DNA of 64,000 bases from Alphaproteobacteria bacterium (GCA_016794145.1 JAEUKP010000022.1:62001-126000), one strand, 5' to 3'. Positions 40,875 through 51,924 are shown, numbered from the stretch's first letter. A program made the numbers and translations. Notes: generated from the sequence alone by a model not told the origin.

Positions 40875-42713
40875 TTAATTTGCAGCCGCTTTCTTGGAGG
40901 CTTTTTTGGCAAGTTCCCGCTCTGTCGGATTGAGATAGCGTTTCCGGAGACGAATTGTTTTGGGCGTAATTTCAACCAATTCATCATCATTAATATAAGA
41001 CATCATATCTTCGAGAGTCAGTTTACGTGGCGTAACAAGTGTGCAGGCCTCATCAGTTCCAGAAGCACGGACGTTCGTCAATTGTTTTGCACGTGTTACG
41101 TTGATATCAAGATCATTGTCACGGGAATTTTCTCCGACAATCATACCTTCATAAACATCGTCATTATGTGTGATAAACATAGTTCCACGGTCCTGAAGCT
41201 TCCAGATAGCATAAGCAACTGCCTTTCCTCCCTCCGTAGAAATCAAAGCCCCATTCCGACGACCAGAGATATCGCCTTTGTACGGACCATATTCTTTGAA
41301 CTGGCGGTTTAGAACACCTGTTCCACGGGTGTCTGTCAGGAACTGGCTTTGATATCCGATCATGCCTCGTGATGGACATGCAAAAATGATACGATTTTTG
41401 CCATGACCTGCAGGACGCATATCTATCAAATCTGCTTTACGTGCTGTCAGTTTTTCAACAATCGCACCTGTGTATTCATCATCAATATCAACAATGATCT
41501 CCTCATATGGCTCCATCAATTGCCCATCTTCAGAAGTTTTGAACAAAACACGTGGGCGAGACACAGAAAGTTCAAAACCTTCACGACGCATTGTTTCAAG
41601 AAGCACCCCGATTTGAAGCTCTCCACGACCTGCCAACTCAAAAGAATCGCGATTTGCGGATTCCGTTACACGAATAGCAACGTTTGTTTCCGCCTCTGCC
41701 ATCAAACGATCACGGATCATGGTGGACGTCAGTTTTTTGCCCTCTTTACCACAGAGAGGAGAATCATTCACCGTGATTGACACAGCCATGGTTGGTGGAT
41801 CAATCGGCGTTGCCGGGACAGCTTCTGTCACCGATGTATCACAAATGGTATCGGCCACCGATGCGGTCGACATACCTGCAATACAGATAATATCTCCGGC
41901 TTCCACTGTCTGTGCAGGAACTTTCTGAATCCCTGAAAAAGTCAATAATTTAGACAACCTGAAAGTTTCAACTGTCTTTCCATCCAGATTAATTGCCTTG
42001 ACAGGCATGTTGACTTTCGCAGTCCCGGAAACAACACGACCGACAAGAATACGGCCAAGATAAGGGTCAGCATTCAAGATCGTAGCCAACATTTTAAATG
42101 GACCATCTTTATCAACGGTCGGCGCCGGAACATGGCGTTGAATCAAGTCGAGCATAGGATGAAGGTTTTCACGTGGGCCATCAAGGGTTTCAGAACACCA
42201 TCCATCACGACCAGATGCATAAAGAACCGGGAAGTCAAGTTGTTCATCTGTTGCATCAAGAGACGCAAAAAGATCGAAAGCCTCATTCAAGACTTCAACA
42301 GGCCGTGCATCAGGACGGTCAATTTTATTTAAAACAACAATCGGACGAATCCCTTGTTTCAAGGCTTTCCCAAGAACAAACTTTGTCTGTGGCAAAGGGC
42401 CTTCAGCAGCATCAACCAACAGAATAACACCATCAACCATGTTCAGAATACGTTCAACCTCACCACCAAAATCAGCGTGGCCCGGCGTATCAACAATATT
42501 GATTTTTGCATTTTCCCACTGGATAGACGTACATTTTGCAAGAATGGTAATACCACGCTCTTTTTCAAGATCGTTGCTATCCATGACGCGCTCTTCGACA
42601 TCCTGATTCGCACGAAAGGTCCCGCTCTGGCGCAAAATCTGGTCAATCAGTGTTGTTTTCCCATGGTCAACGTGGGCAATAATGGCAATATTCCGTAAGG
42701 TTGATGTTGTCAC
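40875..42713 (-). CDS. typA: TypA/BipA ribosome-associated GTPase
   Basis: About 612 residues. GTPase motifs: [10 protein letters not shown] (G1), RGITI (G2), DTPGH (G3), NKID (G4). EF-G-like domains and the BipA C-terminal region follow ([37 protein letters not shown]). It binds the ribosome and assists 50S assembly under stress. The start is taken at GTG 42711-42713 because family members begin within a few residues of [15 protein letters not shown] and an AAGAGA site lies upstream. An in-frame ATG at 42758 would add 15 residues. Confidence 0.95.
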   Translation of the reverse strand: MTTSTLRNIAIIAHVDHGKTTLIDQILRQSGTFRANQDVEERVMDSNDLEKERGITILAKCTSIQWENAKINIVDTPGHADFGGEVERILNMVDGVILLVDAAEGPLPQTKFVLGKALKQGIRPIVVLNKIDRPDARPVEVLNEAFDLFASLDATDEQLDFPVLYASGRDGWCSETLDGPRENLHPMLDLIQRHVPAPTVDKDGPFKMLATILNADPYLGRILVGRVVSGTAKVNMPVKAINLDGKTVETFRLSKLLTFSGIQKVPAQTVEAGDIICIAGMSTASVADTICDTSVTEAVPATPIDPPTMAVSITVNDSPLCGKEGKKLTSTMIRDRLMAEAETNVAIRVTESANRDSFELAGRGELQIGVLLETMRREGFELSVSRPRVLFKTSEDGQLMEPYEEIIVDIDDEYTGAIVEKLTARKADLIDMRPAGHGKNRIIFACPSRGMIGYQSQFLTDTRGTGVLNRQFKEYGPYKGDISGRRNGALISTEGGKAVAYAIWKLQDRGTMFITHNDDVYEGMIVGENSRDNDLDINVTRAKQLTNVRASGTDEACTLVTPRKLTLEDMMSYINDDELVEITPKTIRLRKRYLNPTERELAKKASKKAAAN

Positions 42714-42847
42714 GATAAATCTCTTTTCTTTTTTAAAATCTTTCTGCGCCGCTCTCATAGCGGGAAAAGCCGAAAAAAGCTAGAAAAATCGTGATCTAAT
42801 AACTGTCATGCGATATTCAGATCAGAAATGGCCAAGATTCTTACCCA

Positions 42848-44974
42848 TTATCGATAATCATTAACCCACGGTCTGAATCCCCTGTCATAACCAACACGAT
42901 CTATAACCACTCCGTCTTTGATAAAAATCGACATCGCCCCGTTTTCTTTAAAATCATAATATCCAAATTGTTGGATACCGCCATCCTTACAAAAATCTTT
43001 TGGTAATCTTATATCTGTAATGATCTTGTTTGCCCATTCACAATCCTGCTTTAGTTCATAAAGACGTGAGCCAAAAGATATTTTCAATCCTCCTGTCTCG
43101 ATACGACAAGCAGATGGGTCGCAAGAAATAGCCCCCCCTCTTTCCAAAATCACCTGGCCCTGCCTTGGAAAAGGCAAAACATCATCACTTTTCTTCCCCC
43201 ATCTTTTAAGCCATGTTTCTGTTGCAAATTTATCTTTACGGATCGATGATACAAAAACATGTTGCTGGTCTTTCACAGCCATCACGCCCCCATCATTCGA
43301 AACAATAATGTCAGGCTGCGCCATCCACCAGATGGAAAAAAAAGCCAAAATAAAGGGAACCAATGCCCATACCCTTTGAATTCCTTGATACAAAACCAAA
43401 ACCAATCCTGCACAGGTCATCATAACCAAAAATAAATCAGGCATAGCTGTCGTTGTTATCACAGCGCCTGGCAATGACTCTGTCCAGCGTGCAATATCAA
43501 GAAGCCAGTCGACTCCAACCCCCAAAATTTTCAGTGACCAGTCAGCAAGCCCAAAAGGTAATAATGCAAAGGAAATGATAACCATAGGCATAATCATCAA
43601 TCCGGATATTGGAACTGATAAAGCATTGGCCAGAACACTGTAACTCGGGACTTGTTGAAAATGATAAAGAGAATATGGCGCCGTTGCAAGACTGGCAACA
43701 AGAGAGGTCAATAATGTTCCTGCGATAAATAACATGATTTTTTTGATTAACCCTGCATCCGCATATAAACTGGACATATAGGGCCGTATAACCTCAGCCA
43801 TTGCAACCAGAGCTGCCACGGCGGCAAAAGACATTTGGAAACTCACACTCCATATACTTTCGGGAGAAACCAATAAAAGGAGAATGGCAGAGGCCCCAAC
43901 CAGACGAAGAGAAAATGGCGAACGATCAAGCATGATCGCAATCAAGGCAACACCTGTCATCAAAAGTGATCGTGTTGTGGGGACAGACGGGACAACCAAT
44001 CCAACATATAAACAACAAACCAACAAAGCAACGCCAGCAGCAATTTTTTTGATCGGAAACCGCAACGCAATGACAGGAATCATCGCAAGAAATAACCGCA
44101 CAAGAAAGAAAACAGGTGCTGCCACCATTGCCACATGGAGCCCAGAAATAGAAATAATATGAGCAAGACCAGAGGCCCTCAACGCATCCCAATCCTCATC
44201 TGAAATGGCCGCGCGTTCACCTGTCATCAAGGCAGCCGCTATTCCAGCTTCCCGCTCTGGCACAACTGTTTTAATATGATTGGATATGGATGTCCGTATA
44301 GTCTCAAGATTGATAAGCCCTGTCTCGGCATGATCAATCACACTCACTTTCGAAAGAGCATACCCAAGAGCCCCAATCCCTTCGAAATAATAATGCCGCG
44401 CAAAATCATATGTGTGTGGTGCCACAGGGCCAGATAAAGGGGTCAATTTTGCAAGAACCTCAATCCGGTCTCCTGCTGCCGCATTATTTTTTTGTTTAAC
44501 AGTTACCCGAATCTTTTGGGGTGTTTCAGAAAGATCCCACCCTTTAATCTTTACATCCGACAAGAAAAACAGACTCCCCTTTCGCCCTTCTTGCTCTTCA
44601 CGATGATCTACAATACCTGTCACCATAACAGGACGTGTTTCGTGATTGATCATGACAGTATGGAGGCTATTTGTCTTAAATTTTGCAGCTGCAAACCCGA
44701 TATTTGCACATAACAAGCACGCCCCACAAATAAAAGAAACAAGTATCAAAGCCGAATCAGACTCACGATGATAGAGGCGGAACAGAATAACAAATAAAAC
44801 AATTATCCCTGATAACAGTCCACATATCATAGGAACGGAGGGTTCATACAATAACCCGAAATAAAAAGCAGATCCTGCCCCCAAAAAAACAGAAATCCAG
44901 ACCAACAGATTATCCCGTTGACCGGCTAAAAATTCTTCGAATGCTGAAAATATATCAAATTTCATAAAAATCAC
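42848..44974 (-). CDS. comEC: ComEC/Rec2-family membrane protein
   Basis: 708 residues. An N-terminal DUF4131-type membrane region and an OB-like section are followed by the competence domain with HIISISGLHVAMVAAPVFF (near residue 270) and many membrane segments. The C-terminal part lacks the HxHxDH motif of the metallo-beta-lactamase domain found in long ComEC proteins, as is common in alphaproteobacteria. It probably forms the inner-membrane channel for DNA uptake. Confidence 0.9.
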   Translation of the reverse strand: MIFMKFDIFSAFEEFLAGQRDNLLVWISVFLGAGSAFYFGLLYEPSVPMICGLLSGIIVLFVILFRLYHRESDSALILVSFICGACLLCANIGFAAAKFKTNSLHTVMINHETRPVMVTGIVDHREEQEGRKGSLFFLSDVKIKGWDLSETPQKIRVTVKQKNNAAAGDRIEVLAKLTPLSGPVAPHTYDFARHYYFEGIGALGYALSKVSVIDHAETGLINLETIRTSISNHIKTVVPEREAGIAAALMTGERAAISDEDWDALRASGLAHIISISGLHVAMVAAPVFFLVRLFLAMIPVIALRFPIKKIAAGVALLVCCLYVGLVVPSVPTTRSLLMTGVALIAIMLDRSPFSLRLVGASAILLLLVSPESIWSVSFQMSFAAVAALVAMAEVIRPYMSSLYADAGLIKKIMLFIAGTLLTSLVASLATAPYSLYHFQQVPSYSVLANALSVPISGLMIMPMVIISFALLPFGLADWSLKILGVGVDWLLDIARWTESLPGAVITTTAMPDLFLVMMTCAGLVLVLYQGIQRVWALVPFILAFFSIWWMAQPDIIVSNDGGVMAVKDQQHVFVSSIRKDKFATETWLKRWGKKSDDVLPFPRQGQVILERGGAISCDPSACRIETGGLKISFGSRLYELKQDCEWANKIITDIRLPKDFCKDGGIQQFGYYDFKENGAMSIFIKDGVVIDRVGYDRGFRPWVNDYR

Positions 44975-45009
44975 TTGTCAGACTTGATATGATTTAATAC
45001 CAATAAGAC

Positions 45010-46404
45010 ATGACAATTGTAACCCGTTTTCCACCTTCACCCACTGGTTTCATGCATATTGGTACAGCACGAACCGGTCTTTTTAACTGGCTGTTTGCAA
45101 AACACCACAAAGGGAAGATGCGTTTCCGTATCGAAGATACGGACCGCTCTCGCCATTCAGAAGAAGCCGTCGAAGCCATTATAAACGGTCTGAAATGGCT
45201 TGGGATTGATTGGGACGGTGATATCATCTCACAATATGCATGTGGGGCAAGACATGCAGAGATCGCGCATGAACTGGTGAAACGAGGGCATGCCTATTAT
45301 TGTTACTGCACCCCTGAAGAGCTGGATAAAATGCGTGAGGATGCAAAATCCGCCGGGCGAATTACATTTTACGATCGTCGCTGGCGCGACAGCAAGGAAA
45401 CTCCGCCAGCGGGGGTTAAACCTGTCATCCGTATCAAGGCCCCCCTCACAGGAGAAAGACTTGTTCATGACCAGGTGCAAGGGGATGTAAAAGTAGCGGC
45501 TGAACAACTGGATGATTTTATTATTCTTCGTTCAGATGGCGTTGCAACTTATATGTTGGCAGTTGTGGTCGATGATCATGATATGGGGGTTACGCATGTC
45601 ATACGGGGGGATGACCACCTAAATAATACCTTCCGCCAGAATATCATTTATGAATCAATGGGGTGGGACATTCCTGTCTATGCGCATCTCCCTCTCATTC
45701 TTGGGCCGGATGGCGCGAAGCTTTCAAAACGCCATGGGGCAACAGGTGTTGAAGAATATCGCGATATGGGATATTTACCCGAAGCCATGCGAAATTATCT
45801 CCTACGATTATGCTGGTCACATGGAGATGACGAAATTATTTCGACGGAGCAAGCAATCGAATGGTTTTCTTTAGAGGGGATCGGTAAAAGCCCCGCGCGA
45901 TTTGATTTTGACAAACTCAACTTTATCAACGCACATTATCTAAAACTGGCTGAAAATCAGCGCCTGGTTGATCTAACGATCAACATATTGAGGAAAAACG
46001 GGCACTCCTTATCACCGAACACAGGACAGCATCTTCTATCTGCCATGGATGAATTGAAATCCCGGGCCAAAACTCTCCTTGGGCTTGCCGAAGATGCACG
46101 TATCTATTGGATAACGGGGATAATTACCCCGGATGAGAAGGCCGCAGTACATTTAGATCATGACGGAAGATCTATTCTGCAGAAAATTTCAAATGCTTTA
46201 AAAGACGTGGACTCTATCAGCGCAGAATCTGTTGAATCACTTTGTAAATCTATTGCTGAATCAGAGGGGCTCAAGCTCGGGAAAGTGATGATGCCGCTAC
46301 GCGCAGCCCTCACAGGGACAACATCTTCGCCATCCCTCTTCCATGCCATTGAAATATTGGGCCGAAGCGAGGTCCTGGAACGAATAAACTCCGCAACACA
46401 ATGA
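45010..46404 (+). CDS. gltX: glutamyl-tRNA synthetase
   Basis: 464 residues of class I synthetase: the HIGH-type motif PTGFMHIGTA near residues 11-20 and the KMSKS-type motif KLSKRHGA near 238-245. The C-terminal anticodon-binding domain is present. It charges tRNA-Glu. Divergent from comEC, 35 bp apart. Confidence 0.96.
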   Translation: MTIVTRFPPSPTGFMHIGTARTGLFNWLFAKHHKGKMRFRIEDTDRSRHSEEAVEAIINGLKWLGIDWDGDIISQYACGARHAEIAHELVKRGHAYYCYCTPEELDKMREDAKSAGRITFYDRRWRDSKETPPAGVKPVIRIKAPLTGERLVHDQVQGDVKVAAEQLDDFIILRSDGVATYMLAVVVDDHDMGVTHVIRGDDHLNNTFRQNIIYESMGWDIPVYAHLPLILGPDGAKLSKRHGATGVEEYRDMGYLPEAMRNYLLRLCWSHGDDEIISTEQAIEWFSLEGIGKSPARFDFDKLNFINAHYLKLAENQRLVDLTINILRKNGHSLSPNTGQHLLSAMDELKSRAKTLLGLAEDARIYWITGIITPDEKAAVHLDHDGRSILQKISNALKDVDSISAESVESLCKSIAESEGLKLGKVMMPLRAALTGTTSSPSLFHAIEILGRSEVLERINSATQ

Positions 46405-46472
46405 TAATCTCTACCATATTCTCTACAGCCATCACCCAGCGAGGAGACATCACAGCTTCATATCATATCATA

Positions 46473-47024
46473 TTATGAATGATAGTTGTCGTGAATCACA
46501 GAATAAGAACCTGTCACCAATTGCAATAAATCCGTTTGTTCAGAAATCAGCAAAGACATCTCTTTTTTCGATTTGCTTGTACTACGGTGCCGCTCAATTG
46601 AGAAATGGATATTACGGCATAAGTTGCTGGGGTCACGATGAACAGAGCCTTTTTTAACATAGTCCTGAGCCCCAAGGCCTAACATTTTAATAGCCAAATC
46701 ATCATCATCCACACTTGTAAGAACGATAATGGGCAATTGTTCTTTATAAACGCTGATCCTTGAATAGGTTTCAAAATTCCCTGTGGAATCAGGCAACCCC
46801 AAATCCAGGAGAACAATGTCAAAGTGATTATCTTTCGAAGATAATGATTTCTCTGCTTGCTCCAACGTTTGGACGCATACAACAGTATGTGGTCGCGACA
46901 TATACGCCTCTAAAAAGCGTTTGACGGCATAAGCATCGGTTTCACTGTCTTCAACCAACAAAATATGCAACTCATCATGAATATGATCGAATTTTTCTGT
47001 TTCTAAAACCTTGTTATTCAGCAT
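46473..47024 (-). CDS. stand-alone response-regulator receiver protein
   Basis: 183 residues. A CheY-like receiver begins with the acidic pair in LLVEDSETD (about 22-30). The phosphoacceptor Asp lies in IVLLDLGLPD (near residue 75), the Thr/Ser in IIVLTSVDD and the Lys in DYVKKG. There is no DNA-binding output domain, only a ~45-residue C-terminal tail. It lies divergent from a heme-PAS histidine kinase with its own downstream receiver, so it may receive phosphate from that kinase. Confidence 0.88.
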   Translation of the reverse strand: MLNNKVLETEKFDHIHDELHILLVEDSETDAYAVKRFLEAYMSRPHTVVCVQTLEQAEKSLSSKDNHFDIVLLDLGLPDSTGNFETYSRISVYKEQLPIIVLTSVDDDDLAIKMLGLGAQDYVKKGSVHRDPSNLCRNIHFSIERHRSTSKSKKEMSLLISEQTDLLQLVTGSYSVIHDNYHS

Positions 47025-47428
47025 AATAACCTCCTATATTGCTTGCTCTACCTGAATGATAATATCATCATTCTTCAGCCTAAATTTGTACCGATCAGAT
47101 TTTTAATTACACAATTACACAGATGAACAAAAGTAATACGCATCTATAATAGCTCCCCCCCCAAATGGGGTGGGATTCTTTCCACTATCGTTAGACTGCA
47201 TAATATTGTATACAATCATAAGTATAGCTACCACCATATGTATAGTATAACACAGAACAGGGAAATTATGAAATTTCTACACAGTAAAAATTATAGACTT
47301 TTTGTAGAGAGAGGATATGTCTCTGAATATTCTACATTTAATCAGGGTATAAAATAGTATTTAAAATTTTATGAAATTTTTTAGAAAATTTTTTTCTTTT
47401 ATGATCACCTAAGAATGGATCTTTTATT
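47025..47428. other. divergent intergenic region with an AT-rich 3' half
   Basis: 404 bp between the receiver gene and the histidine-kinase gene, so it must hold both promoters. It includes a CCCCCCCC/GGGGTGGG near-palindrome (47155-47173). A 29-codon frame starts with ATG at 47268, preceded by AGGGAAATT, but weak composition makes it doubtful. The last ~90 bp before the kinase are extremely AT-rich. No regulator site was identified. Confidence 0.35.
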
Positions 47429-48550
47429 ATGTCAGATGCACCACAAGACTCCCAATCTTTTAATGAAAAACAGCTCCGTGCAATTTTAGATAATACAGTC
47501 GATGGTATTATTGTGATTGATAGTCGTGGGCACATCATGTCTTATAATCTTGCATGTGAGAAATTATTCGGATATCCACCAAAAGATGTTCTTGGTAAGA
47601 ATGTAAATATTCTAATGCCCGAACCATATAAAGCTCAACATGATAGCTATGTGGGAAATTATATACGCACGCGTGAAGCCAAAATTATCGGTATCGGGCG
47701 TGAGGTTGTTGGAGCCCGGAAAGATGGAACAACATTCCCGATGCTATTGAGTATTGGTGAAGTGATCGAGGAAGAAGGTCATTTTTTTGTTGGTATTGTA
47801 AGAGATATCACAGAACATAAGAATTACGAAATTGAATTGCGACGCCATACAAACGCCCTAGAACGCAGCAATTCAGAACTGGATGATTTTGTATATATTG
47901 TCTCACATGATTTAAAAGAACCTGTCCGTGGAATTTACAGCTATTCACAATTTCTTCTTGAAGATTACGAGAAGGAAATCGACAAAGACGGCGTTAATAA
48001 ACTACAAAGTCTTATGAAGCTATCGAAACGAATGGAAGATCTGATTGATACGCTTCTATATTACTCTCGGCTTGGACGGACAGACCTTGCATTTATGTCA
48101 ACAGACCTAAACGCCATTCTAGCCGGTGTCCTTGAGATGCTTGACCCGGTTATAAAAGCAGAAAATATTGAAATAAAAATTGAAACAAAACTTCCCACTA
48201 TTGTTTGTGACCAAGCACGTGTAGGAGAGATTTTTAGAAATCTTATTACAAATGCAATCAAATATAACAAGAAAGAGAAAAAGCTCATTCATCTTGGTAT
48301 GAGAACAGATTATCCCTCTTATGAGGACATACCGGTCTTCTACATCAAGGATAATGGCATCGGTATTCCTGAAAAACACTATGAGTCAATTTTTAAAATG
48401 TTCAAGCGTCTTCATGGACGTGATGAGTATGGAGGGGGCACTGGATCAGGCCTGACAATCGTCAAGAAAATCATCTTACGACACGGTGGAAAAATATGGA
48501 TCGATTCGCAGGAAGATGTAGGCACAACTTTCTACTTCACGTTGAGATAA
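47429..48550 (+). CDS. FixL-like heme-PAS sensor histidine kinase
   Basis: 373 residues. PAS domain ~14-130: the stretch ILMPEPYKAQH71DSYV...IIGIGR91 matches the heme pocket of FixL, where this His is the proximal heme ligand and this Arg (R220 in Bradyrhizobium FixL) contacts bound O2. HisKA with H160 (VSHDLKEP) has the phytochrome-like style; HATPase_c has NLITNAIKYNKKE and GGGTGSGLTIVKK. It is probably a soluble oxygen sensor, with no membrane segment. A receiver protein follows 19 bp downstream. No fix genes are seen. Confidence 0.88.
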   Translation: MSDAPQDSQSFNEKQLRAILDNTVDGIIVIDSRGHIMSYNLACEKLFGYPPKDVLGKNVNILMPEPYKAQHDSYVGNYIRTREAKIIGIGREVVGARKDGTTFPMLLSIGEVIEEEGHFFVGIVRDITEHKNYEIELRRHTNALERSNSELDDFVYIVSHDLKEPVRGIYSYSQFLLEDYEKEIDKDGVNKLQSLMKLSKRMEDLIDTLLYYSRLGRTDLAFMSTDLNAILAGVLEMLDPVIKAENIEIKIETKLPTIVCDQARVGEIFRNLITNAIKYNKKEKKLIHLGMRTDYPSYEDIPVFYIKDNGIGIPEKHYESIFKMFKRLHGRDEYGGGTGSGLTIVKKIILRHGGKIWIDSQEDVGTTFYFTLR

Positions 48551-48569
48551 TAAGCGAAAGAAAAAGAAT

Positions 48570-49034
48570 ATGAATGCTGAGTACTCACCCATCGAAAAAC
48601 CAGCCCCCTATATTCTGGTTGTCGAAGACAGCCCGATTGATTTTGAGATCATCATGCGGTCTTTTAAGAAGGCAAGCTTTAATGTCCCTATTCACAGATG
48701 CCAAAATGGAGATGATGCCCTTGGTTTCTTAATGGCGCAGAAAAATGGGGGCCCAAATTCCGCTTTACCGACAGTTGTTTTACTTGATTTAAACCTTCCC
48801 GGAACAGATGGAAGAGAAGTTTTAAAGGTGATTAAATCAGATCCTGGGACCTCTTTTATTCCCGTTATTATTCTCTCTACATCCAATAACGACAACGATG
48901 TTGAATATTGTCTATCCCATGGGGCAAATAAATATTTTATGAAGCCTATTTCCCCTGATGATTTTGTAAGCACGATTAGCGTTGTCAAAAGCTTTTGGGA
49001 GGCTCTTTTATCTCACCAGTCCGTTTCCTCTTAA
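48570..49034 (+). CDS. response regulator, Rcp1-like receiver protein
   Basis: 154 residues, receiver domain only: ILVVEDSPIDFEII (acidic pair), VVLLDLNLPGTDG (phospho-Asp), PVIILSTSNN, and Lys in NKYFMKPIS. The LDLNLPG style and the partner kinase type match the Rcp1 family paired with phytochrome-like kinases. It starts 19 bp after the kinase stop and is the obvious cognate partner. Output is unknown because no effector domain is present. Confidence 0.9.
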   Translation: MNAEYSPIEKPAPYILVVEDSPIDFEIIMRSFKKASFNVPIHRCQNGDDALGFLMAQKNGGPNSALPTVVLLDLNLPGTDGREVLKVIKSDPGTSFIPVIILSTSNNDNDVEYCLSHGANKYFMKPISPDDFVSTISVVKSFWEALLSHQSVSS

Positions 49035-49084
49035 AAGCTGTCATTTTCATTGAAATGCGGAAGAAAAAAGAGTAATCAGGAAGA

Positions 49085-49444
49085 ATGATAAAGTCCCCCT
49101 CTTTCTTGTTCATTGTTGCGCTGATCTTTTTGATCAGATCAATGATGCCTGCGGGGTTTATGCCTGATTTTTCAGGCCACCAGACCATACAGATTTGTTC
49201 AGGAACAGAGATTAAAACGATTTCTATCGATGACGAGGAAACCTCTCCTCATCCCCAAAAAGATCAAAGTCCTTGTTCCTATTCTTTCTTATCAACTTCA
49301 TTCAGTCCCTCCGAGCCTTACTCTTTTTCTTTCCAAATTCCTATTCTAAAACCTGTTGATCGATCTTTCGTGATACAGGTTCTGGATACGCACCGTTTTC
49401 ACCTTTCGCCCCCTTCCCGTGCGCCCCCTTCTCTGACAGCTTGA
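49085..49444 (+). CDS. DUF2946-like secreted or membrane-anchored protein
   Basis: 119 residues: an N-terminal hydrophobic segment, then RSMMPAGFMPDF and IQICSGTEI, resembling the R..MPaGfmp...iC pattern of DUF2946. The usual second Cys motif appears as SPCSYSF. DUF2946 proteins are often near copper or heme genes, but none is seen here. Function unknown. Confidence 0.6.
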   Translation: MIKSPSFLFIVALIFLIRSMMPAGFMPDFSGHQTIQICSGTEIKTISIDDEETSPHPQKDQSPCSYSFLSTSFSPSEPYSFSFQIPILKPVDRSFVIQVLDTHRFHLSPPSRAPPSLTA

Positions 49445-49491
49445 TATTGCCATTTTTATTTTGCTTGTCATGATGAGGGAAATTTTTTCTT

Positions 49492-51858
49492 ATGAACTCT
49501 GCTATTTTTGCGGCTTCCGCCGATCATTCTGTCTTGCCTGAAGACCTGAAGGATCAGACTTCCAATCATATTCTCAACCCAGTGGTATCCCAAGATGTCA
49601 GGCATCTGATTACACTGCATGATGAAGGAAGATTTCAATATTTTGAAACAACCGATATATCATATAAAGCGGTGTTGGATTTAGCAGCGTATCTACAACG
49701 AACTTTAGGAACATCAGATAGAACGGGCCTTATTCCCGAGCTTCTGGCACAAGCGGTCCGTTTTATCAAATCTGTTCCAGCAGAACAGGTTTTCATCCGA
49801 CTTGATGTGACAGAGCAGAAACAAAAAATAGCAGAATTCAATCCGGCACATATTTGCGCCTATGATGCAGACCGATCTTATGGCACAGATTATCTGCAAA
49901 TAACACGCCGGTTGACGATTCATGGCTCGACATCAAGTGTTATGAACAATGCAGATTTAGGGATTTTTCTAGAACGTGGATTTAGAAAATATGTCATTCT
50001 ATATCTCGGCACACAAAAAAACGATGATATTCAATATCTTGATCCTGCACACAGCATGGCACTGAATCTGGTTCTAACAGGCCTTGAAGATAATGAAAAT
50101 CCAGATCTATTACAGGAAAAAGTACACGACATTCTGCTTCATGATGATCTTTCCTTGCTACAAACTGAACTCGCAGACCTTCAACTTCTTTTAACTGAAT
50201 TTCGAAATGATCTTACCCCAAAGACAGCGCAAGAGATTGTTGAACGACTGATAGAGCTCCCCCAAAAGATTGAGTCTCTCCTGCAAACAGGTGCGCCTGT
50301 AGAACTTATAAATCCACTTGTTGAACAGGCAGAGAGTTTTCTCACGGACAGCATGATTCAAGAGATCATTGAGCACTATAATATATCTTCAGGTAATTTT
50401 ACCTCTCCCACGGACATTACCCCTCCCGGCATTCAGACTTTAAAAAAAACAGCGATGGAAATAAAAACTCTATTGCGACAATTGGGGAATGATCCGGAAG
50501 CAGAAACAAAAAAAGACATCCCTCCAAAACCGATAGGGCTTCGGGAAGAGAATGACAATCTTTTAGAAATAGGTGGATTACCAGATCAGCCTATAGAATT
50601 TATAAATCCACCTGCTGAACAAGAAAATGGTCTTCTTCTGAATCCTTTGATTCGTCAGTCTGTAAAAGCATCCATTTCTTCTCTTTCTAGAGAAATAGAA
50701 ACAGAACCCTCTCCTCAAATCATTGCAATTAAGCCTCAAAACACCATAGTGCCCAATGTATCAAATCACGCCCCCAATGAGATAGATAGAAATATTTTTG
50801 AAGAAATTGTTGTAACGACTGTCATCAAAGGCGACCGAATCGGCGACCTGAATCTAAACGAAAGACGAATAACCGCCGAAAAAATAAACCCTACCCACGA
50901 AAATATAAAAAATAACGAAGGACCAAAAGCACGAAGAGAAACAGAGATACGCCGAAGCGTAAAATCAAATGATACTGGTGGGGGGAATAGCACACCTAAT
51001 GCACCACACCAATCTGTACAGAGCCGCCCACAGTTAGCCCTGCAGCCAATCCGGCCTATCTTAGGTTCACCTGTTATTAATCCCGCCCTAAAAGCATTAT
51101 TTTCCCTTCCAGCATCTATGCCTATTGCACAGGCTATAGATCCTACAAGTAAAATCAGCCCCCGCTCTTCATCTTTTCTTCTGCGTCCCTCACTCCCCCA
51201 GAATGATAACCAACCGAGAGAGATTAAAAAAAGAGAACACGCGGAAAAAAGTGCCCCCAAAACAAAAGAACAGACAGAACCCAGAACAGAAATAACGGGC
51301 AGAATCACTCCAAGCCCCGTTTTAAGTCAAACCCCACCCCTCACTGCGCAATTTAAAAAAGTCTGCGGAAAAACAGGGCTTGAAAACTGTGGCTGCGCTC
51401 CGAAAAGTCCTGAAAATCAAAAGGCTCTCGCTGGAACGATAGAGAAAATCCAAAATGAATGGGATCAAAATTCATTAAGTAAAGCAGGCATTACAGCGGC
51501 AGAGGCAGCGAAAACACTCCTTATTTTAGAAAAAAACAAAGCCTCTTCCCAGCAAAATCTACAAGAGACTGTCATCTCTACAATCAAGGCAGAAAAAGCT
51601 GTGTCAGAGGCTCTGCGGCAAGCACACCCCACAATAGATACCCAACAGATAAACGCGCAAATCCAGGCCCTCCTGAACAAAAGAGAAGAATCCCCCAAAC
51701 AAAATGGGGGCTTAGAAAATGGGGGCTTAAGAGGAGTATTCGAAAAATTGCGAGACCCTTTTAATAGGTCTGCTAAAGGCGAGAAAGGGTTAGATCAAAG
51801 AATAAAAATTCAGACATCCACTCTCCCACAAGGAGATCCAAAGCCATTTGACTTTTGA
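49492..51858 (+). CDS. 788-aa lineage-specific protein with internal repeats and disordered middle
   Basis: The first ~300 residues look folded and acidic. A motif recurs: HILNPVVSQDVRHL (near 26), VELINPLVEQAESFL (near 270) and IEFINPPAEQENGLLLNPLIRQS (near 370). Residues ~420-640 are Pro/Arg/Lys/Thr-rich and probably disordered. A Cys cluster (KVCGKTGLENCGCAP) comes near 625-640, then a helical Ala/Gln-rich tail. No family, signal peptide or membrane segment was recognised. Confidence 0.65.
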   Translation: MNSAIFAASADHSVLPEDLKDQTSNHILNPVVSQDVRHLITLHDEGRFQYFETTDISYKAVLDLAAYLQRTLGTSDRTGLIPELLAQAVRFIKSVPAEQVFIRLDVTEQKQKIAEFNPAHICAYDADRSYGTDYLQITRRLTIHGSTSSVMNNADLGIFLERGFRKYVILYLGTQKNDDIQYLDPAHSMALNLVLTGLEDNENPDLLQEKVHDILLHDDLSLLQTELADLQLLLTEFRNDLTPKTAQEIVERLIELPQKIESLLQTGAPVELINPLVEQAESFLTDSMIQEIIEHYNISSGNFTSPTDITPPGIQTLKKTAMEIKTLLRQLGNDPEAETKKDIPPKPIGLREENDNLLEIGGLPDQPIEFINPPAEQENGLLLNPLIRQSVKASISSLSREIETEPSPQIIAIKPQNTIVPNVSNHAPNEIDRNIFEEIVVTTVIKGDRIGDLNLNERRITAEKINPTHENIKNNEGPKARRETEIRRSVKSNDTGGGNSTPNAPHQSVQSRPQLALQPIRPILGSPVINPALKALFSLPASMPIAQAIDPTSKISPRSSSFLLRPSLPQNDNQPREIKKREHAEKSAPKTKEQTEPRTEITGRITPSPVLSQTPPLTAQFKKVCGKTGLENCGCAPKSPENQKALAGTIEKIQNEWDQNSLSKAGITAAEAAKTLLILEKNKASSQQNLQETVISTIKAEKAVSEALRQAHPTIDTQQINAQIQALLNKREESPKQNGGLENGGLRGVFEKLRDPFNRSAKGEKGLDQRIKIQTSTLPQGDPKPFDF

Positions 51859-51924
51859 GAAAACATTATGCCATATACAATCCATTAACCATATTTACGA
51901 ATTGTTTGAATAAGGAATCATTAT

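Noticed and set aside
47268..47357. 29-codon frame with an AGGG site in the kinase promoter region
   Set aside because: Very AT-rich, no recognisable protein features; mentioned only under the intergenic entry.
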